Shown in pieces: positions 8,455 to 16,942 of a stretch of 40,114 nucleotides of DNA. The stretch covers positions 1-40,114 of the forward strand of contig JAKFUT010000166.1 in assembly GCA_021732565.1 (NCBI GenBank), in the 5' to 3' direction. A program made the position numbers and the translations under genes. The notes under the pieces are model-generated. The model had not been told where the DNA came from, did no database searches, and saw only the letters and a program-made list of their open reading frames with translations. Position 1 is the first letter of the stretch. The number at the start of each line of letters is the position of its first letter. The stretch comes from Candidatus Obscuribacterales bacterium (GTDB lineage Bacteria > Cyanobacteriota > Vampirovibrionia > Obscuribacterales > Obscuribacteraceae).

Positions 8455-8658
8455 TTACCGCAGAGCATCGAATTGAGGAGCGCCCGTGAAGATAGCCTTC
8501 GCTAAACCTCTGCTTCTACGTCTACCTCCGCTGCGGAAAAGGGCAACGACAATTTCACTCGATACGGCTGCCATTACTCCAGAGGTGATGGTCAGAACCG
8601 CCCATCCTTGCCAGGTCCTCCCATCACCAATTTTCCAAGCGAGGGCTCTCGGGTGCAA
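8455..8658 (-). CDS. Possible small single-pass membrane protein
   Basis: This 67-codon frame has one predicted membrane segment (WAVLTITSGVMAAVSSEIVVALF) followed by a strongly basic stretch (RSGGRRRSRGLAK), a typical positive-inside anchor. It follows the frameshifted gene at 8691-9247 by 32 bp on the same strand, so it could be its operon partner. Against it: it starts with TTG, has no good ribosome site, and overlaps a plus-strand frame of similar length. Confidence 0.3.
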   Translation of the reverse strand: MHPRALAWKIGDGRTWQGWAVLTITSGVMAAVSSEIVVALFRSGGRRRSRGLAKAIFTGAPQFDALR

Positions 8659-8690
8659 TCAAGGTAAACAAGAGTGGCAGCGGGTTTGTG

Positions 8691-9247
8691 TCAGTAGATC
8701 TTTTCCCGGAGCAAGGGGAATGAGGCCTCACTCAGCAGGAATAGTCCTAAGTCTCTTAATGAACCTCCACCGAAACAATCCACAATGTGATACCGCTGTC
8801 CGTGGTTTGCTTCAAAAATCCATTGGGCTCCATCGTCTATATCGTATCTATTCCGGTCCCCGGGCTGTTCAAAGAATTTCACAACCGGTGCAATAGTTCC
8901 TTGTATGATTTGGTGGACATTACCGCCTTTCGCTCAATGATCAGGCTGCCGGGAGCGTATCCTCCAGCGCCATTTGTCTCCTTGCAGTAGAAGATGGTTG
9001 AGCCACCCCTGTGCTCAATACGAATACATAGTGGGTGATGGAAACTGCGTAGCCATGTAAACCGAAAAGTAAGGTTACCCCTCTTTTCAGGTTGCGGTCC
9101 AAAGGGCAACTCGTGCATGGCTGATAGGTGCGCGCCGTAACATTCTTGCAGGTGGCCTGCTACGGTTGAATCATCGCAAGCTGCCAGGGTTGAATTCCTG
9201 CCATCAGAATCTATTGCGGTTGAGCACGCCAGTATGAAACGATACAC
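8691..9247 (-). pseudogene. Conserved hypothetical protein (GAGGY...DGAxW family), frameshifted
   Basis: Two adjacent frames make one protein of ~185 residues. The first (GTG 9247 to a TGA at 8879) contains FRFTWLRSFHHP and NGAGGYAPGSLIIERK and ends YKELLHRL. The second (from 8882) continues VKFFEQPGDR, then DDGAQWIFEANHGQRYHIVD and LRDLGLFLL. These blocks occur in this order in a single-domain family of uncharacterised proteobacterial and environmental proteins I recall (GAGGY, then DGAxWxxEG, then RYHVVDRW). The junction TTGTGA requires one base to be read twice, a one-base deletion. A four-base GTGA stop/start overlap would let the second half be translated separately, but splitting one domain argues for a broken gene or a sequencing error. 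Confidence 0.65.
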
Positions 9248-9315
9248 TGATGGTCGGTAGTTTCATGTATTAACCTTCACCACCTCATCACCCGGTCGCC
9301 AGACGAGTCGTTCTG

Positions 9316-9879
9316 TTACTTGGCGTCACCGGCTAGCTGTGCGATTTCCCGGAGCGTTGCCTTCACATCCCGGTTTGCCTGACCGCGAGCAATGTCTCGC
9401 CAGAACGGAATTCTGATTCCAGGATCAACGGTGCTCGTCAATTGAAGAACCGTTGCAGAGTCATCAGGCGAGTTCTTGAGCAAATAATGTCCCTCAAATG
9501 CCTTAAATTGATTCGACTCCACCATGTGATAATCCATTCGTTGCAGTGGTTGAGTTTCGACTTCCACATAAGTAATTTTGATATCGCCAAGAATGGGGCA
9601 TCCCGGAAACTCCTCCTGAACCATTGCTTGCTTATTTGTATGACTCAGTTCTTTTCTCTTCACACTCGATGTCCGGCGCGCGATAATCGCCTGCCAGACT
9701 CGTTCACGAGAAGCATGAATGACTATTTCGTTAGTGGCTGAAGGAAGATTCGTAGCGGCATCGTCTTGCGTTAATACCGGGGCTGGTGTCTGAGCTTCAG
9801 CGGTGGCACCACGTGATGGATATGAAAAAAGGCAGCAAAGCATGAGGAATGTTCCGAAGTATAACAGACGATTTTTCAT
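9316..9879 (-). CDS. Exported SRPBCC (START-like) domain protein
   Basis: The 187 residues start with a signal peptide (MKNRLLYFGTFLMLCCLFSYPSRGATA). From residue ~48 the sequence follows the SRPBCC/polyketide-cyclase-like fold: ATNEIVIHASRERVWQAI at the first strand and helix, a central beta-sheet (ITYVEVETQ, then RMDYHMVES, FEGHYLLKN), and a C-terminal long helix (RGQANRDVKATLREIAQLA). This fold binds hydrophobic ligands in a deep cavity. Exported versions are known in complex bacteria and their ligands are mostly unknown. A GGAGG site lies eight bases before the ATG. It is in tandem with the SecD-like gene upstream (96 bp). Confidence 0.8.
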   Translation of the reverse strand: MKNRLLYFGTFLMLCCLFSYPSRGATAEAQTPAPVLTQDDAATNLPSATNEIVIHASRERVWQAIIARRTSSVKRKELSHTNKQAMVQEEFPGCPILGDIKITYVEVETQPLQRMDYHMVESNQFKAFEGHYLLKNSPDDSATVLQLTSTVDPGIRIPFWRDIARGQANRDVKATLREIAQLAGDAK

Positions 9880-9975
9880 GACTCGCCCTCCGGTTGTTTT
9901 GCAGGTGGGGCTGAAGCTCTCACCTCGATATTCAAATTCTATGTATTTCCGGTGAGGACCGCGTGAAGAAGCTAC

Positions 9976-10575
9976 CTAAGGACCGACATGGTCCTTCTTC
10001 AGTTCTGTGAATAGCACTTCGCAGCCTTTATCGCTACAGCGAGTAATCTGAACTCTCCCACCAGAGATCTTCTGTTTGATTTGATGCATAGTAACCACAT
10101 CACCGCCGATCACAATGGCCACTGTTCCGCCAAGATTGATTTTGGTAAATCTTTCCAGCGGAGAAACTTGATCTTGTGAGAGTTGCAGACCCAGCATCGA
10201 CTTACCTTTCGTATCCTCGCCGCGTTGAGGTTTCTCGGCTAATGATAGCGGAATGAACGAGGCCGTTTTCAACACGACATAGCAAGGAGCCTCCCTCTCA
10301 GAAGGATCAAGCAGGTGGTAATCGTACAGCAATGCGTACTCGTCCTGGCCCACCGGTTCAACATCTTTCAATTCTGGTGCCTTCTTGCTGACTATATAGA
10401 AACCGTTTGCCAGTTTTCTTTTGTCCGCAGCAGTCTGGCTTATACCTTGCTTGACCACGCTCTCACCGGCCCGGACTAACTGACCAAGTCCGAGAAGTGC
10501 CCCGCAAAGAAATAAAACAAGAACTTGTCTGTGTTTCGTGGAAATCAACAATTTGAACCGTGCTTTTAGTGACAT
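9976..10575 (-). CDS. Free-standing SecDF P1-head-like periplasmic protein
   Basis: The 199-residue product has an N-terminal membrane anchor or signal (about 17-36, VLVLFLCGALLGLGQL). Residues ~125-190 resemble the head of the SecD P1 periplasmic domain: LGLQLSQDQVSPLERFT, then GGTVAIVIGGDVV, then QKISGGRVQITR. In SecD this region is an alpha/beta ferredoxin-like head that contacts exported proteins. Here the twelve-helix RND part of SecD is absent, and residues 50-120 form a separate alpha/beta part. It is therefore not a translocase; it may be an exported relative or a partner. GAGAGAAG precedes ATG 10575. The SecD similarity is a motif-level call. Confidence 0.6.
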   Translation of the reverse strand: MSLKARFKLLISTKHRQVLVLFLCGALLGLGQLVRAGESVVKQGISQTAADKRKLANGFYIVSKKAPELKDVEPVGQDEYALLYDYHLLDPSEREAPCYVVLKTASFIPLSLAEKPQRGEDTKGKSMLGLQLSQDQVSPLERFTKINLGGTVAIVIGGDVVTMHQIKQKISGGRVQITRCSDKGCEVLFTELKKDHVGP

Positions 10576-11062
10576 ACTTCTCTCATGTCAGCGAAGTGAG
10601 TGACTCTCTTGCTTTTGGGAATTAACACCGTCGTGAACGTTCGCTGTGTGGGTGATGATATTACAGATCCAGACATTATGTCCATCGAGAACAACTGAGT
10701 CAACGACACAGCAACAAAAATCACAATTTTAGGATAACACGCAGGTTTCGAGTAATGACTCCGAACGGTGATCGACACGTCTGCCTATAAGTTCTCTGCT
10801 GTGAAGGTTTACTTTGCCGCTTCGTTGGCTAAAGCAGGTGGCAGGGGAGACATTTAGATCGATGACTGAAAACATTTCCACAGCGTTTGTTCTAAGCGCC
10901 TTCAGGATGGGTTTAGGGAGGCGGGCAAGGGCCCCCATTCGCGTCCACTCTGATTAGATATAGTGCGGAGTCTGGCGGGCAAGATTCTGGAGTCGCTTTG
11001 TGATTGGTAATTGCCTTCTTAGAGACGCTACAATTGCGTGAGATTCCTGTAGGAGCATGCTT
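10576..11062. other. Divergent intergenic region without supported gene
   Basis: This separates the SecD-like gene (minus) from the aldo-keto reductase (plus) and should hold both promoters. Minus frames at 10566-10778 and 10729-10938 lack ribosome sites and family features and were not accepted. Confidence 0.45.
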
Positions 11063-12043
11063 ATGAAAACACGGAAGCTTGGGCGTTCACAATTGGAGGT
11101 TGCCCCCCTTGCTCTTGGTGGAAATGTTTTCGGGTGGACTGCCGACAGGGCTGCCTCGTTCAAAGTGCTGGACGCATTTGTGGATGCCGGGCTCAATTTA
11201 ATTGACACGGCCGACGTCTATACAGTGTGGATTGCGGGCAATAAGGGCGGTGAATCCGAGACGATTATCGGTGACTGGTTTAAACAAAGCGGAAAACGAG
11301 ACCGTGTGGTGCTTGCCACCAAATGCGGTATGGACGGCTCGATTGGGGAGAAGAACCTCTCCAGTGCTCATATCAAAGGCGCAGTGGAACGATCTCTTCA
11401 ACGCTTGCGCAGTGATTACATCGATCTTTATCAGTCGCATATAGATGATGAGGGAACGCCGCTGGAAGAAACGATGGTGGCGTTCGATGAACTCATAAAA
11501 GAGGGTAAAGTCCGAGCCATAGGTGCTTCGAATTACACGGCTCAACGCTTATCCCTGGCGCTGGAAGTTAGTGCGCATCACCGACTTGCCCGTTATGAGA
11601 GCCTTCAGCCCCACTACAGTCTCTACGAGCGAATCGAATTTGAAGAGCGTCTGGCGCCGCTTTGTCAGAAAGAGGAAATTGGTGTAATCACCTTTCTTTC
11701 ATTGGCTCGCGGATTCCTAACAGGCAAGTATAGATCAGAGGCGGATCTCGGTCAAAGTAAAAGAGGCGAGGGTGTCAGGAACTGTCTCAATGAAAGAGGC
11801 TTTCGCATTTTGTCCGCACTGGATGAATTGTCCCGCGAGTGTCGCGCGACTCCTGCCCAGCTGTCGTTGGCTTGGTTGATGGCACGCCCCGGGGTAACGG
11901 CGGCTCTTGCAAGTGCGACGCGGGTGGAACAACTGCACGATCTGATTGAATCTACCAGACTGGAACTTAGTGCGGCTCATATCGCGCGGCTCAATGACGC
12001 AAGCCGGCCAGAATCCGTTTTGCATTCTGGAGGGTCCACCTAA
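11063..12043 (+). CDS. Aldo/keto reductase
   Basis: The 326-residue TIM-barrel protein reduces aldehydes or ketones with NADPH. The catalytic tetrad is visible: D48 and Y53 in IDTADVY, K87 in ATKCG, H126 in QSHIDD. Other family marks are ALGGNVFGW near the N-terminus, LQRLRSDYIDLYQSH, VRAIGASNY, and the C-terminal NADPH-binding segment around WLMARPGVTAALASATRVEQL. The pattern fits the AKR group related to YajO/voltage-gated-channel beta-subunit-like reductases. I chose ATG 11063 because AGGAG (11051-11055) is seven bases away; the ATG at 11057 is too close. It is monocistronic and convergent with the next gene. The substrate cannot be inferred. Confidence 0.95.
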   Translation: MKTRKLGRSQLEVAPLALGGNVFGWTADRAASFKVLDAFVDAGLNLIDTADVYTVWIAGNKGGESETIIGDWFKQSGKRDRVVLATKCGMDGSIGEKNLSSAHIKGAVERSLQRLRSDYIDLYQSHIDDEGTPLEETMVAFDELIKEGKVRAIGASNYTAQRLSLALEVSAHHRLARYESLQPHYSLYERIEFEERLAPLCQKEEIGVITFLSLARGFLTGKYRSEADLGQSKRGEGVRNCLNERGFRILSALDELSRECRATPAQLSLAWLMARPGVTAALASATRVEQLHDLIESTRLELSAAHIARLNDASRPESVLHSGGST

Positions 12044-12134
12044 CTGTGGCGGCGGATCGCACTCCAGGGCAGACCTTCCGTTCGTTCGTTTCTTTGTATC
12101 ATCTGCGTTCTCCCCTCAAAATACAGTAGTCGAT

Positions 12135-12944
12135 CTATTTCAGGACGTCTTGCATGGGAATCACTGTTGGAAGTTTTCCGCTCTCATAACTTTTAAAAAT
12201 CACCAGGTCGAGTTTGAACGCGTCTGGTCTCACGGCTAGCGCGCCTGCAAATGGATATCCATAGAGGAAGACCAGCAGCACGTTCAATGCAAGTGTCAAA
12301 GAGACCAGTGTCGTCATAAGCAACTGCACCCTCAAATTTTCTACAGCGAAAAAGTAAGTGAAGACGACCGTGAAGACTCCGCCGGTGATCAGAATTGTCC
12401 ACATCGCAGGAGCCACCCCGTGAGCAGCGCTCACTATTCGAATGCGCCGCTTGTCCGCCATCTGTGTCATTTGGTCGAGCAATTTGTCGTGTATGGTGGC
12501 CTCCCATGTAGTGGATGGCTTAAGTTCCGTCAGTTCTTTCCATAACGCCCATGAGCATCGCATCGTTGAGGCGCTGATTGTTCCCTTGTTCATTGAATCC
12601 CATTCTTCATCGATAACCGCTTGTACATAGTTGTGGCAATGTTTCTGAATGGGTGTTCGTGCCTTCGACTCCAAACCGTTGGCAAGTAAAAACACGTTCG
12701 CAACACCATTGGCTTCCTCCTCAACTATCACCCTCAATTCTTGCTGCCTGTTCATTGCGTCCACAATCACAAATCCGAGAAGAACGGCATACAACGTGCC
12801 GATAATTGAAAGAAGATTTCCGGCAACCTCGTGATTGCGAACGAGATTGGCCACACCGAATCTTCGACGCACAAGCAACATTCCGGCAACCGCCAGGCCG
12901 GTGCTTACAAGAACAAAAATTAGCCCGCAAATCAATGAATTCAT
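12135..12944 (-). CDS. DUF4239-type (bestrophin-like) membrane protein
   Basis: The 269 residues form four membrane helices in two pairs: about 4-25 and 45-68 at the N-terminus, and ~185-210 and ~215-238 near the C-terminus. They are separated by a soluble helical part with several conserved-looking charged residues (VIVEEEANGVANVFLLA). GTLYAVLLGFVIVDA in the second helix is typical of DUF4239, a family related in shape to bestrophin channels and of unknown function. The start at ATG 12944 has an AAGGTG six bases upstream; the more upstream start at 12983 adds a leader that does not fit. Convergent with the aldo-keto reductase. Confidence 0.85.
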   Translation of the reverse strand: MNSLICGLIFVLVSTGLAVAGMLLVRRRFGVANLVRNHEVAGNLLSIIGTLYAVLLGFVIVDAMNRQQELRVIVEEEANGVANVFLLANGLESKARTPIQKHCHNYVQAVIDEEWDSMNKGTISASTMRCSWALWKELTELKPSTTWEATIHDKLLDQMTQMADKRRIRIVSAAHGVAPAMWTILITGGVFTVVFTYFFAVENLRVQLLMTTLVSLTLALNVLLVFLYGYPFAGALAVRPDAFKLDLVIFKSYESGKLPTVIPMQDVLK

Positions 12945-13240
12945 GATGCACCTTGTGGCGCGAAGGGGAGTCTGGTGATGCACATTTAGATCAGTCGTCC
13001 ACTGCGTCGGTTGCTCCGCAGCATTCCACCATAACGCTTAGTCTTTGACCGACATCATTCAGCCGAAACTAAATGTGCCCTGAGGGTAAATCGAAAGTGA
13101 TTGAAAAGCAAGCGACGGTCGATGTGTCGCTTGTCCGGCGATGGGTTCGGCCTGGTGAAACAAAATTGAAGCAACTACGCGACAGAAACGTGATACACAT
13201 CCCATATGCTACCGCAATGACAAACCTATTGGAGGACAAG
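12945..13240. other. Divergent spacer between DUF4239 and OmpA-domain genes
   Basis: No gene beyond an in-frame 5' extension of the OmpA-domain gene, which I regard as leader. The promoters of both neighbours should lie here; none is certain by eye. Confidence 0.4.
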
Positions 13241-14446
13241 ATGAACAGGGTGCCAAAGTTTTTCCCGAATAGATACATCGCGGCGTTGGTATTAATTGCA
13301 GCAGGTGCGCAGGTATTTTGCCTTCCATCCTTCGGAGAGACTATTACCGCGATGGCGGCGCCAAGCGCAGTAAACGCGCCTGATATAGCAGGTCGATGGG
13401 AATCGAGTTACGGTCCAGTTGACCTTAAGGTGGTGGGAAGCAGTGGAGGGCAGCTGAAATTATCGGGTTCATGGAGGCAGGGGGCTGACATCGGCACGAT
13501 TACAACCGGTACGTTTGATGGACAGAAGATGGTGTTCGATTATTACCAGCCCTGGAACCTTAAGTATGGCCGGTGTACATTACAAAAGATTCAAGATGTG
13601 CCCGAGTTTCAAGGATCATATGAGCAGCCCGCAGGGTCGGGAAGTGGGGGAGGCTGGAATTTGGCCCGGCCGCCTCGGACTGATAGCGGGCCGGTTGGGA
13701 ATGTGCAGCTTCCCGCTGGCATGGTCGACATTAGTGGAAACTGGGAATCTGATTTCGGTAAAGTCACGTTGACGGTCACCGGAGTGACCGCAGACGGAAT
13801 GGTAAAGGTTCGCGGTGCGTGGAAACAGTCAGACGGAATAGGCGCTATACCAAGCGGCACTTTCGATGGCAAGACGCTAACGCTTCTTACTTATCAGCCG
13901 TGGAATTTGAAATACCTCAAGGTCATATTTTCCCTGGACGATACTGGTAAACAGGCCTCGGGAACGTACCGCTATTTGGACGGCGGCAGTTCCGGCGTTT
14001 GGAACATTGTCCGTCCGCCGAACTTCATCGCCACCGAAGCTCCGTCTGGTGATCCTGCACCATGGCTAACACCACAGGTTGAAGAGTCAGCCAACCAAGC
14101 AACTATAACCTTCTCTAGCGACATTCTCTTCGATTACGATAAAAGCGATATACGCAAGGATAGTATTGCAACGCTTGCAAGAATTCAGCAAGAGCAGGCT
14201 GCACGGTTTCCAGGAAAACATGTAAGCGTCCAGGGACACAGCGACAACACCGGAAGCGCTATCTACAATGTTGACCTCTCCTGCCGCAGAGCAATTTCCG
14301 TCGCGAAATTTCTCTCCGAGCATGGGGTGGATGCAAAACTGGTGGAGGTCCGAGGATTTGGTGAGAGCTGTCCGAAAGTTCCGAATGATTCTGATCCAAA
14401 TAGAGCGCGCAATCGCCGCGTTGAAATCGTAATCACCGGGGGGTAG
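13241..14446 (+). CDS. OmpA-domain envelope protein with two tandem beta repeats
   Basis: The 401 residues have an N-terminal signal (about 10-35), two tandem ~95-residue repeats (47-145 and 162-261) and a C-terminal OmpA/Pal-like peptidoglycan-binding domain (288-401). Both repeats share GxWES at the start, GTFDG, QPWNLKY in the middle and WN-RPP at the end, so they arose by duplication; they look all-beta. The OmpA part has FDYDKSDIR, QGHSDNTG (D335), LSCRRA and NRARNRRVEI, all expected for diaminopimelate binding. It should tether an extracytoplasmic beta structure to the cell wall. GGAGG at 13231-13235 fixes ATG 13241; the in-frame upstream extension to 13073 lacks a signal peptide and was not used. 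Confidence 0.9.
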   Translation: MNRVPKFFPNRYIAALVLIAAGAQVFCLPSFGETITAMAAPSAVNAPDIAGRWESSYGPVDLKVVGSSGGQLKLSGSWRQGADIGTITTGTFDGQKMVFDYYQPWNLKYGRCTLQKIQDVPEFQGSYEQPAGSGSGGGWNLARPPRTDSGPVGNVQLPAGMVDISGNWESDFGKVTLTVTGVTADGMVKVRGAWKQSDGIGAIPSGTFDGKTLTLLTYQPWNLKYLKVIFSLDDTGKQASGTYRYLDGGSSGVWNIVRPPNFIATEAPSGDPAPWLTPQVEESANQATITFSSDILFDYDKSDIRKDSIATLARIQQEQAARFPGKHVSVQGHSDNTGSAIYNVDLSCRRAISVAKFLSEHGVDAKLVEVRGFGESCPKVPNDSDPNRARNRRVEIVITGG

Positions 14447-14661
14447 CGCTCAGCGTTGTTGATAGCTGACGGGTATTGCTGGCTTCTGCTTGCTTCAGTA
14501 GTCCAAGAGCGCGATTCTTGTGAATCTGCCGGTCTGACGGTAGACCACGGTTGGTGAGGAGCCTTGATTCAGGCACCCGAAATTACACAAATCGGGCGCG
14601 CAGAGTCGGATTCGGGAGCCGTAAGTGATTGGGAGTTTCTACTGGTACCTGGAAGACCGGG

Positions 14662-16821
14662 TTATCCAGCATCAGGAAGACGAAACCAGAAAGTGCTTCC
14701 CTTGCCTTCTTCGCTGTCAACACTGATAACACCACCGTGTTGTTCGACAATCCCTTTGCAGATTGGCAGACCGAGTCCGGTTCCGCCTTTCTTGGTGGCA
14801 TCTCCATGTTCCACTTGTTTGAACTTCTCGAATACCGTGGTTCGATAAGCGGCCGGTATGCCTCGGCCTTGATCTATGATTCTAAATTCGAGCCAATTGG
14901 GAATGCGAACAACGTTGATTGTTATGGTTGACTCCTTTGGTGAGAACTTCACAGCGTTAGAGAGCAGATTGACGAGAACTTGAACAATTCGATCACCATC
15001 GGCGGTGACGGTGCCGTCGCAAATTTGGGTTTCCAGTTTTACATTACTCTGTGTGGCAAATGATTTTACCGATTCGATCGACTGTTCGATGAGCAGATTG
15101 ACTGAAACAATTTCAGGCAGAATGTCGAGTTTGCCTGCTTCCAGTTTCTCCAACTCCAGCAGTTCGTTTACTAGTTTCAACAGACGGGTGCTATTGCGCT
15201 CGGCGATGGTAACCAACTTTGTTACTGCCGGATTCAATTCGCCGGCTCCTCCGGAAAGTGCCAATTGCAGCGAGCCTCGTATGGAGGTAAGTGGCGTGCG
15301 CAAGTCGTGCGTAATCATCGCCACAAATTCCTTCTTGATGCGAGCGATTTCGTGTTGCTCAGTTACATCTTCAATTGTAGAGAGATAACGCAAGCCTTCA
15401 TCTGTAAGATATTTTGTAAAAGCAACCTCGGCAGGAAACGTTGAATTGTCTTGCCTCCTTGCCTCCAACTCCGAAGGCTTTTCATAGGCTTTGTCCATTA
15501 GTGCTGCCAATACTAGCTCAGGTTGCTGGCAATCGGGTACTTCGAACAGTTGACTGATCGGCTTACCTATCAGTTCCTCCTGTCCATAAGAAAACAAGCT
15601 TTCTGTTCTTGGATTTACAGAGTCTATGACTCCGCTTTCTGTAATGGTCACTACTCCCACCGGCATCTTCTCAATAACCGTTCGGGTTCTACTTTCGCTG
15701 CGTTTGAGTTGTTCTTCGTATTTCTTACGTTCAGTTATGTCGTGGGCGACACAAAACAAACTGCGTTCTCTTTCCGACCAGTGCGCCGACCAGAGCATGT
15801 TGACCACTGTTCCATCCTTGCGCATCACTCGATTTTCAAAGGTCATGGCGGACTTTCCAACCATAATATCTTTAATAGTATTTAGCGTTTCAGTGATGTC
15901 GTCTGAAAAAATCGGCGCGGTAATGTTCTTTCCCAATAGCTCATCAGGGTTGTATCCCCATACTTTTACGGCTGCAGGGTTCACTGCAACAAAATTCCCA
16001 TCCTGATAGACAGAACAAATCACATCCATGGCATTTTCAATTACAGCGCGTTGTTTTCTTGTTGACTCAGCTAGTTGATTGGCCATGTCATGAAAAACCC
16101 TGTCTAGTTCAGCAATCTCATCGTTGCCGGAGATAATCGGGTTAAGTGCGTCACCGTAAGCCAGTCTCACTGAATTATCCGTAAGCACTCCAAGGCGCCT
16201 GGTGATTCCTCTGGCGAAGAAAATCGACAACAGAATTCCGGTGAGAATTGAAAGCGCAACTCCTGCTGCCACTGCTGCTTTCAACTCCTCTCGTACTTTG
16301 TAGAGAATATCAGCTTTTCCCTTCCTCTCTTTTGCATCATCGAGGCGAAAAGTTTTCAGCTCATTGTCCAGACTACTCAGTAGTTGCGAGTACTTACCGC
16401 TTTTGAAGGTGGACAGGGCTTGATCAATGTGATCGTCTTCGATCAGGCGCTTCGTTTGTGTTGCCAATGAGATCAATTCTTGCGAAAGTTTTTCTACTCG
16501 CTCCACTGTTTGCGTCTGCGAGGCATCGTGGCTTACCATGGCCTTTAATCCCCGGAGCGAATCGGGCACAGTAGTGAGGGCATCATTGAAGGCGTGTAAG
16601 TAGTTGGAGTCTTTTGACACCGCAAACAGTGCCAGGTCGGATGGAACGCGACTCAGCCGACTACCGATGCGTTGTGACATCGAAACTATCGTCTTGGAAT
16701 GAATCTCTTGCATTGCTTCAAACTCTGCTTTGTTGAGCAGAACAGCAAGTAGAACGACAAACGTTAGCTGCAAAGCCATGGGGACTGCGACAAGTATCAC
16801 ACCTTTCTGCCACGTCTTCAC
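14662..16821 (-). CDS. Membrane sensor histidine kinase (HAMP-PAS-PAS-HisKA-HATPase)
   Basis: This is a 719-residue complete sensor kinase. It has TM1 (8-29), a helical extracytoplasmic domain of the CHASE3/four-helix type (32-181), TM2 (182-203), HAMP (204-256), PAS1 (257-366, ending AHDITERKKYEE), PAS2 (~378-490, ending IEDVTEQHE), HisKA with the phospho-acceptor H505 in MITHDLRTPL, and HATPase_c with N (NLLSNAVKF), D/G1 (IIDQGRGIP), F (VFEKFKQVE) and G2 (GGTGLGLPICK) boxes. It should autophosphorylate on H505 and pass phosphate to a response regulator; none is nearby, so it is an orphan kinase. The start is GTG 16821 with GGGAGAG upstream. It is divergent from the TPR lipoprotein gene, 121 bp away. 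Confidence 0.95.
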   Translation of the reverse strand: MKTWQKGVILVAVPMALQLTFVVLLAVLLNKAEFEAMQEIHSKTIVSMSQRIGSRLSRVPSDLALFAVSKDSNYLHAFNDALTTVPDSLRGLKAMVSHDASQTQTVERVEKLSQELISLATQTKRLIEDDHIDQALSTFKSGKYSQLLSSLDNELKTFRLDDAKERKGKADILYKVREELKAAVAAGVALSILTGILLSIFFARGITRRLGVLTDNSVRLAYGDALNPIISGNDEIAELDRVFHDMANQLAESTRKQRAVIENAMDVICSVYQDGNFVAVNPAAVKVWGYNPDELLGKNITAPIFSDDITETLNTIKDIMVGKSAMTFENRVMRKDGTVVNMLWSAHWSERERSLFCVAHDITERKKYEEQLKRSESRTRTVIEKMPVGVVTITESGVIDSVNPRTESLFSYGQEELIGKPISQLFEVPDCQQPELVLAALMDKAYEKPSELEARRQDNSTFPAEVAFTKYLTDEGLRYLSTIEDVTEQHEIARIKKEFVAMITHDLRTPLTSIRGSLQLALSGGAGELNPAVTKLVTIAERNSTRLLKLVNELLELEKLEAGKLDILPEIVSVNLLIEQSIESVKSFATQSNVKLETQICDGTVTADGDRIVQVLVNLLSNAVKFSPKESTITINVVRIPNWLEFRIIDQGRGIPAAYRTTVFEKFKQVEHGDATKKGGTGLGLPICKGIVEQHGGVISVDSEEGKGSTFWFRLPDAG

Positions 16822-16907
16822 AGGTTCTCTCCCGAGTTCTTAGCTTTGGCAGTGCGCACCGTTGAAGGACATTGCCCAAATGTTCCTGACTTTAGCGGAA
16901 TAAAGTC

Positions 16908-16942
16908 TACAGGATTTTTTGCACAATGCCTATAATATAGGC
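16908..16942 (+). promoter_or_regulatory. Promoter with perfect TATAAT box abutting the TPR gene start
   Basis: A consensus -10 box TATAAT lies at 16931-16936, inside the near-palindrome GCCTATAATATAGGC (16928-16942, arms GCCTAT/ATAGGC). A weak -35 (TACAGG, 16908-16913) is 17 bp upstream. Transcription from this box should start at about 16943, which is the A of the ATG of the lipoprotein gene, and no Shine-Dalgarno sequence is present. This points to a leaderless mRNA. Confidence 0.55.

Noticed and set aside
10729-10938. 69-codon minus frame in the divergent spacer
   Set aside because: No ribosome site and no recognisable family; composition is not convincing.
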